From Ovis canadensis (Eukaryota; Chordata; Mammalia; Artiodactyla; Bovidae): a stretch of DNA of 64,000 nucleotides. The notes beneath the pieces are model-generated. The model was not told where the DNA came from. It ran no database searches and saw only the letters and a list, made by a program, of their open reading frames with translations. The stretch is from NCBI RefSeq assembly GCF_042477335.2, contig NC_091251.1, positions 92,519,501-92,583,500 on the forward strand, written 5' to 3'. Of this stretch, positions 35,701 to 46,239 are shown piece after piece (position 1 is the first letter of the stretch; each line of letters opens with the position of its first letter). A program made the translations under genes and the position numbers.

Positions 35701-38163
35701 AGACAGCCTTCTGAATGGGAGAAAATAATAGCAAATGAAACAACTGACAAACAACTAATCTCAAAAATATACAAGCAACTTATGCAACTCAATTCCAGAA
35801 AAATAAACGACCCAATCAAAAAATGGGCCAAAGAACTAAATAGACATTTCTCCAAAGAAGACATACAGATGGCTAACAAACACGTGAAAAGATGTCTTTG
35901 TTTTTTAATACGCTGTCTAGGTTGGTCATAGCTTTTCATCCAAGGAGTAAGCGTCTTTTAATTTCATGGCTGCAGTCACCAGTGATTTTGGAGTCCCCCA
36001 AAATAAAGTCTGACACTATTTCCACTGTTTCCCCCTCTATTTGCCATCAAGTGATGGGACCAGGTGCCATGATCTTAGTTTTTTGAGTGTTGAGTTTTAA
36101 GCCAGGTTTTTCACTCTCCTCTTTCATTTGCATTAAGAGGCTCTTTAGTTCTTCTTAGATTTCTGCAATAAGGGTGGTGTCATCTGCATATCTGAGGTTA
36201 TTGATATTTCTCCCAGCAATCTTGATTCCAGCTTGTACTTCATCCAGCCTGGCATTTTGCATGATGTACTCTGCATCTAAGTTAAATAAACAGGGTGACC
36301 ATATACAGCCTTGATGTACTCCTTTCCCGATTTGGAACCAGTCTGTTGTTCCATGTCCAATTCTAACTGTTGCTTCTTGACCTGCATACACGTTTTGCAG
36401 CAGGCAGGTCAGGTGGTTTGGTATTCCCATCTCTTGAAGAATTTTCCACAGTTTGTTGTGATCTATACAATCTAAGGAATTTAGCATAGTCAATGAAGCA
36501 GAAATAGATATTTTCCCAGAATTCTCTTGCTTTTTCCATGATCCAATGGATGTTGGCAATTTGATCTCTCTGGTTCCTCCTCCTTTTCTAAATCCAGCTT
36601 GAACATCTGGAAGTTCTAGTTCACATACTGCTGAAGTTTAACTTGAAGGATTTTAAGCATTACCTTGTTAGCATGTGAAATGAGTGCAATTGTATAGTAG
36701 TTGGAACATTCTTTGGCATTGCCCCTCTTTGCAATTGGAATGAAAACAGACCTTTTCCAGTCCTGTGAGTTTCCCAAATTTGCTGGCATATTGAGTGCTG
36801 CACTTTAACTGCATTGTCTTTCAGGATTTGAAATAGCTCAGCTGGAATTCCATCACCTCCACTAGTTTGGTTCATAGTGATGCTTCCTAAGGCCCACTTG
36901 ACTTCACACTTCAGGATGTCTGGCTCTAGGTGAGTGCACACCATTTTGGTTATTTGGATAGTTAAAATCTTTTTGTACAGTTCTTCTGTATATTCTTGCC
37001 AGCTCTTCTTAATTTCTTCTGCTTCTGTTAGGTCCATACCATTTCTGTCCTTTATTGTGCCCAACTTTGCATGAAATGTTCCCTTGGTATCTCTAATTTT
37101 CTTTAAGAGATCTCTAGTCTCTTCCATTCTATTGCTTTCCTGTATTTCTTTGCACTGTTCACTTAAAAAGGCTTTCATTTATCCCTGCTATTCTTTGGAA
37201 CTGCATTAAGATGGGTTTATTTTTCTTTTTCTGTTTTGCCTTTTCACTTCTCTTCTTTTCTCAGCTATTTGTAAGGCCTCCTCAGACAACCATTTTGCCT
37301 TTTTGCATTTCTTTTTCTTGGGGATGGTTTGATCACTGCCTCCTGTACAATGTTACAAACCTTAGTCCATAGTTCATTGGCACTCTGTCTATCAGATCTA
37401 ATCCTTTGAATCTATTTCTTACTTCCACTGAATCATAAAGGGATTTGATTTAGGTCATACCTGAATGTTCTAGTGGTTTTCCCTATTTTCTTCAATTTAA
37501 ATCTGAATGTTGCAATAAGTAGTTCATCACAGTCAGTTCCCTGTTTTGTTTTTGCTGAATATATAGAGCTTCTCCATCTTTGGATGCAAAGAATATAATC
37601 AATCAGATTTCAGTATTGACCATATGGTGATGTCCATATGTAGAGTTGTCTCTTGTGTTGTTGCAAGAAGGTGTTTGTTGTGACCAGTGTGTTCTCTTGG
37701 CAAAACTATTAGCCTTTGCCCTTCTTCATTTTTCAATCCAAGGCCAAACTTGCCTGTTACTCCAGGTATCTCTTGACTTCCTACTTTTGCATTCCAGTCC
37801 CCTATGACGAAAAGGACCTCCTTTTCCGATGTTAGTTCTAGAAGGTCTTGTAGGTCTTCATAGAACCGTTCAACTTCAGCTTCTTCAGCATTAGTAGTTG
37901 GGGCATAGACTTGGATTACTGTGATATTTAATGTTTTGCCTCGGAAACGAACTGAGATCGTTCTGTCATTTTTGAGATTGCACCCAAGTACTGCATTTCA
38001 GAGTCTTGTGTTGACTATGAGGGCTACTCCATTTCTTCTAAGGGATTCTTGCCCACAATAGTAGATATAATGGTCATCTGAATTAAATTTTCCCATTCCT
38101 TTCCATTTTAGTTCACTGATTCCTAAAATGTTGATGTTCAATCTTGCCATCTCCTGTTTTGAC
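32756..38163 (-). mobile_element. Long BovB LINE split by an L1 insertion
   Basis: One antisense BovB: its 3' end is 32756-33251, and it resumes at 35892 in exactly the same position of the element. It runs through RT (- strand pieces 36559-36155 with intact YADD, and 37178-36660) to a partial endonuclease domain (38186-37998, with 'DHYIYYCGQESLRRNGVAL'). About 2.8 kb without the L1, making it the most complete BovB in the window. All frames are broken, and the 5' end is truncated inside the endonuclease region. Confidence 0.92.
33236..35907 (-). mobile_element. L1 insertion with 5' inversion (twin priming)
   Basis: The 3' half (about 33252-34165) is antisense L1 with its A-tail at the left. 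The 5' half (34166 to about 35891) is inverted, in sense on the + strand, and carries the ORF2 RT with FADD at 34709-34720 and the ORF2 C-terminal region (35191-35931 reading). The inverted half ends outward at the same L1 position (around 'aaacacRtgaaaagatg') where the 3' half begins. The perfect 16-bp repeat ATGTCTTTGTTTTTTA flanks the unit at 33236-33251 and 35892-35907. ORF2 is interrupted by stops and short indels. Confidence 0.95.
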
Positions 38164-39102
38164 AATATTTTAACATAAATCAACATGCCTTAAAATAACT
38201 TTTGGGTAACAGGACAAATCATGAGAGATATTAGAAAATATTTCAACTGCATGAAAATAAACTTACTACATGTCAAATTTATATATTTATTCAAATAGAA
38301 TATGTAATATGCAATTACTGTAGAATATTGCCTATTCTAGAATCTCACATAAATTTCAATAGTATGCATTCTTTTGAGAATTGCTTCTTTCACTCAGCAT
38401 ATTTTTGGAGATTCATCCATGCTACCTATTCATGAAGTCTTGATGGTATTGGCATAAGAAAAGATATATAGATCAATGGGACAGAATAGGGAGTCCAGAA
38501 AGAGTTTTTTTGCTTTGTTTTCATGATAGTTCATTATTAATGTATAGAAAAGCAACAGATTTCTGTGTATTAGTCTTATATCCTACAACTCTATTGAACT
38601 TATTAATTAGTTTCAATCATTATTTGCTGGAGACCTCAGGATTTTCTCCATATATTACCATATCATCTGCAAATAGTGACAGGTTACTCTTTCTTGGATA
38701 ACTTTTATTTCTTTTTCTCATCTGACTGCTATGGCAAAGACTTGCAATGATGTGTTAAATACAGTTGGTTAGAGTGAGTATCCCTGTCTTGTTCCTGATT
38801 TTAGAGAAAGAGTTTCAACATTGTGTATGATGTTAGTGTGGGTCTGTCATAATGGCCTTTATTATGTTGAGATACATTCCTTTTGTACCCACTTGGATGA
38901 AAGCTTTTATCCCGAATGAGGTTGAATTTTGTCAAATGCCTTTTTCTGTGTCTATGGAGATGATTATGTGCTTTTTATCCTTCCTTTTGTTAATGTGGTA
39001 TATGACATTGATTTTTTTCAAATGCTGACTCATCCTCACATCTCTGGACTAAATCCCACTTGATCATGGTATTTAATCCTTTCTACATATTGTTGAATTT
39101 TA

Positions 39103-41755
39103 TTTTTTTAAACTTTACTTATACATTTTCAATTAAAATAGAATAGGCATAAACCCAAGGAGAGGGAAAAAAAAAATCAGGATGATGTACCACTGTCATT
39201 CTGTGAGCAGGGAGGAGGCAGGAAATGGAACAGATGAGCAGAACAATGTCCTGAGACTAGGCTACATAACGTGTAAATGCCTCAATCAAGTCTTAGCCAA
39301 CTTAATCTACACTTGAAAAAAGGAGCCAAGGTTCATCTTATTTAGTTCAAGAATTTTTACACTGAATATATAGTGCTTCATTTCTCAGAAAATGATTCTA
39401 GTTACTATTATAAGGAAGAAGTTCCCATTACACAAGGACTGCTGCTGCTGCTAAAAAACCTCAATACCGTCAGACTGCGGAGCTTGTGTACATCTCCTTT
39501 GAATGCAGAACTGCATCTGGGTTTAGAAAGGCAGCAATCATTACATCTTGGCTTTTATTCTAGATGCTTAACGTAGTTAAGGTGACAATTCAAGCACATT
39601 AAGTAGTTAAAATGTAATGATAATCGATACAGTCTCTTACAGCTACACACATTCTCTAATAATGCTTACATGGAATAAAACCAGTGTCACGTAATTGGTG
39701 TGTGACACACAGAACTGAAAAAAGTAATTATAAATGTACTACAGTGACACGGTAAAAATGCAAATACACCACAGAACTAAAGGGATCCGACAGCACTTCT
39801 TGATACCCAGGGTGAAGGTGATGGGTCTAACACAGAGCTGAGCCTATATCAGTCATTCCACTCACAAAGCTTGTGAAAGATTCAGTTTAGATCAGTTCAA
39901 TCACTCAGTTGTGTCCAACTCTTTGTGACCCCATGGACTGCACCATGCCAGGCGTCCCTGTCCATCACCAACTCCTGGAGCTCACTCAAACTCATGTCTA
40001 TCCAGTCGGTGATACCATCCAACCATCTCATCCTCTATCATCCCCTTCTCCTCGTGTCTTCATTCTTTCCCAGCATCAGGGTCTTTTCAATGAGTCAGTT
40101 CTTCGCATCAGGTGACCAAAGTATTGGAGCTTCAGCATCAGTCCTTCCAATGAATATTCAGGACTGATTTCCCTTAGGATGGACTGGTTTGATCTCCTTG
40201 CAGTCCAAGGAACTCGCAAGAGTCTTCTCCAACACCACATTTCAAAAGCATCAGTTCTTTAGCACTCAGCTTTCTTTACAGTCCAACTCTCACATCCATA
40301 CCTGACCACTGGAAAAACCATAGCTTTGACTAGATGGACCTTTGTCGGCAAAGGAATGTCTCCGCTTTTTAATATGCTGTCTAGGTTGGTCATAGCTATT
40401 CTTCCAAGGAGCAAGCATCGTTTAATTTCATGGCTGCAGTCACCATCTGCAGTTATCTTGGAGCCCAGTGATTTTGATCCTGGGATCAGGTTCCCAGGAA
40501 AGAAACTAGTCTGTGAAAGTCTTTTTCAACTGTAAAACCAGGATAAGAGTACAACTATCTTGATGTCTGAACAAGATACCAGATTGAACAGTAAGATTCC
40601 CAGCCCTACTGGTGGACATGAAGGTCCTCACACAGCAAATGCTCGCTGGCTCCTGGAAGGCTTCATGTGCATAATATAAGGGCAAGTTGCTGAAGACTTA
40701 CAGGTGAACTTCTGGGAAGTTTCCACTGTGCCCTGAATTTTAAACCTCAGGAATGATGTGATCCATCAAGCTTCTCATGATGCTTGGAGGAATGGTGTGA
40801 TCCAGCAAGCTTTTCATTCTGCTTGGCACCATCTTTTTAATAATGTGTCCAAAGATAAAAGCAGACATGATTGTAATAGAACTATACTTAACTATATTTC
40901 CAGCTGTGGACAGTACATCTGCGATTCGAGAGTCCTTCAGTCCAATGACATGCTGTCCATTGACCTCACAGGTGTTGTGTTCTGAGAGAAGACCATTTCT
41001 AGCTGAAGAACTATCTTTCACAATGGATGTGATTTTTCCATTTTTTGAAGACAAAGTCGACCTGTCCAGTCCTATCCTTATTCAAGGTAATTGTCCATTC
41101 AAAGGGCCTGTCATGAATGGTCATGGTGATCTTCTCCCCAAAAGCCTGTTTGAACACCCTGAGTGCCTGATCTGAGCTCCAGCCCACTCAGTTCTTGATC
41201 TGCAGCGCCTGGTTCCCAAACCGCAGACCCACCAGGGAGGACCTAGACTAGGCCTGGACAAGCTGAACAAACACACCATTGTCTATGGATTTCAGCCTGA
41301 GCCCAATTTTTTTTTTTTTTCTGTTCTAATCCTTACACAAGATGACTTCCCAGATTCCTTACATAATTCCTGCTCTGCAGATTCCCATGTCACCACCAGT
41401 GACTGGAAGTCCATGCCAATCAACTGCCCCTGACTTGGTGTTCCAGGAACCATGGCCCTATTTGTACATATTTCTTCTTTTTATTTAAACTCAGGCCCAT
41501 GTACTGAGAGAACTCTGGATATAGTTTAGGACAGAGATTTCCATCTGGAGAGACAGCAGCAGAGGCTTCGGATAAAATCGCTGGGTTGGCAGGGTTTGCG
41601 GAAAAGGCAGCCTGAGCCTGCATCACCTTGTCTGCCTTCAGGTCTTCAGGCGACGGGTACAGAGACATTTTTGCAGGATTCTGCAAGCCTGCTGAGACCT
41701 GCTCACTGCCGCTGCCACTGCCAACCACTGGCTCAGACTTCTGAGACCCCCGGTT
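39103..41755 (-). pseudogene. SDCBP: SDCBP (syntenin-1) processed pseudogene
   Basis: On the - strand this is an intronless copy of syntenin-1 mRNA. The N-terminal coding part (41672-41470) reads '[14 protein letters not shown]' and '[11 protein letters not shown]', with GC-rich 5'UTR up to about 41755. A decayed middle with frame changes and stops (about 41060-41450) covers the first PDZ region. The C-terminal PDZ part (41054-40740) ends in 'MDHIIPEV'. The 3'UTR follows for about 1.3 kb to an A-rich tail (T-rich on +) at 39103-39120. A BovB sits inside the 3'UTR. Functional syntenin-1 is a cytosolic PDZ adaptor that binds syndecans. This copy cannot encode it: frame is lost in the middle, and the C-terminus contains an extra duplicated-looking 'SLLDHTIPP' segment. 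Confidence 0.93.
39881..40468 (-). mobile_element. BovB LINE 3' fragment inside the SDCBP pseudogene
   Basis: Antisense BovB 3' end up to the 'catctgcagttatcttggagccc' region. SDCBP 3'UTR sequence is found on both sides in collinear order, so this BovB inserted after the retrocopy. No clear target duplication is visible. Confidence 0.88.
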
Positions 41756-42834
41756 GGCTAATATTTTCTAGAGGATTTTTGCATCTATATTCATCAGAGA
41801 TATTGGCCTGTAATATTCTTTTTCTGTAGTGCCTTTGGTTTTGGTGTCAGGGTAATGGTGGCCTCGAAGAATAAATCTGGAACTCTCTTCAGTGTTCTTT
41901 AATTTTTTGGAATAGTTTGAGGATAGGTAAAGATTCTTTGTTTGTTAGAATTCCCCTGTGAAGGCTTCAAGTGTTGGACTTTTGTTTGCTGGGAGTTTTT
42001 GGATTACTAGTTCGATTTTACTACCAGTGATCAGTCTGTTCAGATTATCTGTTTCTTCCTGATTCTTTCTTGGAATATTGTAGAAATTTAATATCTAGAA
42101 ATTTATTCACGTCTTCTTTGGTTGTTGGTTTGCTGGCATATATCTGTTCATAATATTCTCTTATGATTGAGTTTCTGTCATACTGGTTTTATCAACCTGC
42201 ATTTTTAATTTTGCTTATTTGGGTCCTTTATCTCTTTTCTTCTGGTTAAAAGCTTATCAATTTGCTTTTTCTTTTCAAAAATCTAGCTCTTTGCTTCATT
42301 GGTCTTTTCTATTAGTGGTTTGTTTGTTCTGGTCTTTATTTCCTCTCTGATCTCTACTATTTCCTTCCTTTTGCTGACACTGGGCCTTGTTTGTTCTCTT
42401 CTAATTCCTTCAGATGGTCAATTAGGATGGTTATTTGAGATGTTTCTTGTTTGCTTGGTAGGCCTGTATCACTACAAACATCCCTGTTCAAATTGCCTTC
42501 AGTGCATCCCATAGACTTTTGAAAGTTCTAGTTTTATTTTCATTTTTCTTGAGGTATTTTCTGAGTTTCTATTTTCTGAGTTTCTATTTCTTCATTGACA
42601 CATTATGTTTTTAGTAGTGTGCTTATTTAGTTCTGATGTGTTTGTGTTTTCCCCATTTTTCTTTCTGTAATTAATTTCTAGTTTCATACCATTGTGCTGG
42701 GGAAAAGAGCTGATATAATTTCTATCCTCTTAAACGTGTTGAGGTTTGTTGTCTAGTATGTGATCTATCCGGAAGAATCCTCAATATGCACTTGAAAAGA
42801 ATACATTCTGCTGATTTTGGATGGAATTTCCTGT

Positions 42835-42880
42835 GTGTGTATACATATATATAAATATATATACACATATATATATATTA
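42835..42880. repeat. (TA)n-rich low-complexity tract
   Basis: Alternating TATA/CATA sequence within the old L1. Confidence 0.8.
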
Positions 42881-43333
42881 AGGGCAACTGGTCTAATGTG
42901 TCATTTAAGGGCACTGTTTCCTTATTAATTTTCTGTCTGGATGATCTGTTCCTTGATTTAAATGGGGCTGTTAGAGTCCCTTACTATTAATGTACTATTG
43001 TCAATTTCTCCATGTATTCTTTGAATGTTTTCTTTATATATTTGGGTGCTCTCATTTAGTTGCACTTATGTTAATGAATGTTATATCCTCTTCTTGTACT
43101 GATTTATCATTATATAATGCTATTCTTTGATTTTATTATAAACTTTGTTTTAAAGTCAGCTTTGTCTGATATGAATATTATTACCCGAGGTTTCTATCTC
43201 CATTTGCATGAAATATCTTTTTCTATCTCCTCACATTTAGTCTGTGTCTTTAGATCTGAAGTGTGTCTCTTGTAGGCAGCATATAGATCGGTCTTGTTTG
43301 TTTTTTTTAATCCAGTTAGCCGCCTATGTCTTT

Positions 43334-43674
43334 AAGATTTGCTTATTTGGAGCTGTGCTGAGTCTTCACTGCTGTGCATGGGCTTCCTCTAGTTTCAGTG
43401 AGCAGGAGCTACACTCGAGTTGCGGTGTGTGAACTTCTCATTGTGGTGGCTTCTCTTGCTGTGGAGCTTGGGTTTAGGCATGCGGGCTTCAGTAGTTCTG
43501 GCGTGTGGGCTCAGTAGTTGTGGCTCATGTGCTCTAGAACACTGGCTCTGTAGTTGTGGCGCACAGCATTCGTTGCTCCATGGCAAGTGGGATCTTCCTG
43601 AACCAGGGATTGAACCTGTGTCCCCTGCAATAGCAGGTAGATTCTTAACTACTGGGCTACCAGGGAAGCCCAAC
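43334..43674 (-). mobile_element. CHR-type SINE
   Basis: Antisense CHR SINE; the head at the right reads 'actgggctaccagggaagccc', with the typical 'gtggctcatgtgctctagaac' body. The 11-bp repeat CCTATGTCTTT at 43323-43333 and 44961-44971 marks its insertion into the L1. The distance between the repeats is enlarged by the LTR inserted at the SINE's end. Confidence 0.9.
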
Positions 43675-44954
43675 TGCCATGGTCCAGCCCTGGTGGATCC
43701 AGGGAATTCGAAGGGTGGACAGCGTTGGCGAGGAAAGACTTATTTATTGATTGATATAAGATTAGATTAAGAAACAACAGTGTAGTAGGAAAATTAAGTG
43801 GAGGAAGAGGGCTGAATAACTTGGATTACATGGAAGACCAATAAAATTCCAGACAAGGAACTTGCACCATCTATGTTGGGCCACCGGCGCTTGCTTGAAT
43901 ATCTAAGGGTGCCTCGCCTTAGGCTCCCTTTCGCGCGGGTCTTAACAGCCATGGCAAGCAAGTAGACTTGGCGAGCCTCCACGCCCCAGATGGGAATTCA
44001 GCCTGAAATTAACGTAAAGAGGTAAAAGAGAGAGATACGGGGGAAACCAGTCCAGCAACTGGCTCTGGCCCCTATTGTTCAGAAGGCCTTTTATACTTTC
44101 GATAAAACATGGAGATCAGTGGGTAACACAAAGTTATGCAGCGTTAGCGGTCCAGACTCTTATCAAAACCAGGCTTTTCTCTCTGCATACCTAATTGTAT
44201 ACACAAGTCTTAGGTGATTTACATCATCTTCTGGCTAACAAGGGCCAATTAACATTTTACAGCCTTTTTTCTGATAAGGGTTTGTTAACTAGAAGACTTA
44301 TTTGTGTTGATCTTCCCAAAGTCTGGCGCCATTCTCAGAAAGCACTAAATAACGTTACATTCTTACATAGCAAGGACACAAGAGGAGTGCAGTGATATAT
44401 AACAAAGAAGTAATTAACTCAAAAGTCTAGTGTTGCTAACATCGAAACTACTATATATCTTTTTCCGTATCCCATTTACATTGATTAACATCCTCCCAGG
44501 TGCCTAAAAGATAAAGAATATGGAGGCCTGGCAGCAGTCATTGAATCAACAGTGAAAACCCTCTACCAATATAATTTTTAACTCTTTAGAAAAGGCTCTG
44601 TATCTTTAAGATGCTTTCAAGCTTTGTGCCTCTTGCAGTTGGGGGGCTGTAAGCAATTCACAAGCTGTAAGAGGTCTGGGGAACCTGTTAGGCAAGCTAG
44701 AGAGTTATCAGAGGGGGTTTAACTGAAACATCCCTTTCAAATGCAGAAGACTAAAGCCCTGAGTTGACTTTTTTCCAGAGAATGTCAGAAAAGTGGAAAA
44801 GCAGAGTACAAACACCAGCAGATTTTTGGTTTTGGGGGTACATGCTCAGGAAATGCCAGGGGGAACTCCTGAAGTCTGATCACGACCTTGCGTATGTCAG
44901 CTTCCTTCCTCATGACCTTGTCATGGGTGGAATTCCTCATGCTGGCTCCCGGCA
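43675..44954 (-). mobile_element. ERVK-type solo LTR (BTLTR1-like)
   Basis: 1280 bp with TG...CA ends, flanked by the perfect 6-bp duplication CCCAAC (43669-43674 and 44955-44960), the size typical of betaretrovirus/ERVK insertions. On the - strand it starts TGCCGGGAGCCAGCATGAGG, like the LTR at 63370, and carries AATAAA signals near its 3' end. No internal retroviral sequence is attached, so it is a recombined solo LTR. Confidence 0.88.
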
Positions 44955-45267
44955 CCCAACCCTATGTCTTTTGATTGAAGCATTTAACCCATTGACACTT
45001 AAAATGATTATTGATAGGCATGTACATGTCGCCATTTTGTTCCTTACTGGCCTTTTTTTTTTTTTTTTTGGCAGTTTTTCTCTGTTCTTTTTTCCTTGTC
45101 ATTTGGTTTTCTTGAGTAATAAACTTGTCTTTCTATCTCTTTAGTTTTATGTATCTATTGTGTATAGAATTGGGGTTTTTTTTCCCCTAGATTTTAAAGT
45201 ACAGTTGATTTATAATGCTGTATTACTTTGTATTATAAAGTGATTTGGATACACATACACACACACA

Positions 45268-45408
45268 GGGAAGTTCCCTGGAGAAGGGCATGGCAACCCA
45301 CTCCAGTATTCTTGCCTGGGAAATCCCACAGACAGAGGAGCCTGGCACGTTACAGTCCATTGGGTCGCAAAGACTTGGACATGAGTAACGTGACTTAACA
45401 GCAAAGGT
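45268..45408 (+). mobile_element. Bov-A type SINE fragment
   Basis: Contains 'ggcaacccactccagtattcttgcctgg' and the 'gggtcgcaaagacttggacatgag' tail of the Bov-tA/Bov-A family, with no tRNA-like head. Confidence 0.8.
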
Positions 45409-45750
45409 GAAATACAATGTGTAACCCATGAAGATGTGTAGTACACTCCAAAAGAACTATCTGAGTTTTCTAATTCATAGAAGCAGACATCAAGCAAACA
45501 TGTGTCACAATGAACACTGAGTATGTAGGATAATGGTAGAGGGATCATAAAGTTGGATTGATCTGAGTTTATTTACATGGGCTCACTAAGCTGAGATTCT
45601 CCATTTAATGTTGCAGGTTGGGGTGTCAAAAAGGGCTCTAACAATTTGTTGGTTGGTTCTCTGAAACATGGACCAAAAGGCTGACTGTGAGCCAACTGGA
45701 AATGCCCAACATCTCTTGGTTTAACGTAGAAGAAGGGACTCAGAGGCTTC

Positions 45751-46107
45751 AGTTCAGTTCAGTCGCTCAGTCGTGTCTGACTCTTTGCAACCCCATGAAT
45801 CGCAGCACACCAGGCCTCCCTGTCCATACTAACTCCCGGAGTTCACTCAGATTCATGTCCATCGAGTCAGTGATGCCAGCCAGCCATCTCATCCTCTGTC
45901 ATCCCCTTCTCCTCCTGCCCCCAATCCCTCCTAGCATCAGAGTCTTTTCCAGTGAATCAACTGTTTGCATGGGTTGGCCAAAGTACTGGAGTTTCAGCTT
46001 TAGCATCATTCCTTCCAAAGAAATCCCAGGGCTGATCTCCTTCAGAATGGACTGGTTGGATCTCCTTGCAGTCCAAGGGACTCTCAAGAGTCTTCTCCAA
46101 CACCAGC
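45751..46107 (-). mobile_element. BovB LINE 3' fragment
   Basis: Antisense BovB 3' terminus with TTCAG repeats at its left edge, truncated near 'ctccaacaccagctcatg'. Confidence 0.88.
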
Positions 46108-46239
46108 TCATGCAAACCTATGGTCTGGTGAGTTAATCATGATGTTCCTACAAGTGAAACAGAAATTCTCTCTTGAGCTAAATAAGTAGAAAAGTTCAAA
46201 TTCAAGCGAACAAATGTCACTTGACTCAAATCCGGAAAT

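Larger units (their letters stand above)
38385..45200 (-). mobile_element. Old L1 LINE, antisense, host of several later insertions
   Basis: Antisense L1 sequence in three blocks (about 38385-39102, 41756-43322 and 44972-45200) that are collinear in the element. They are separated by an SDCBP processed pseudogene and by a CHR SINE carrying an ERVK LTR. The blocks cover ORF2 from RT back to the endonuclease side and contain no open frame. The extreme right edge is uncertain. Confidence 0.75.

Noticed and set aside
34213-35931. L1 ORF2 as an active element
   Set aside because: It is an inverted 5' segment with internal stops and no 5' end.
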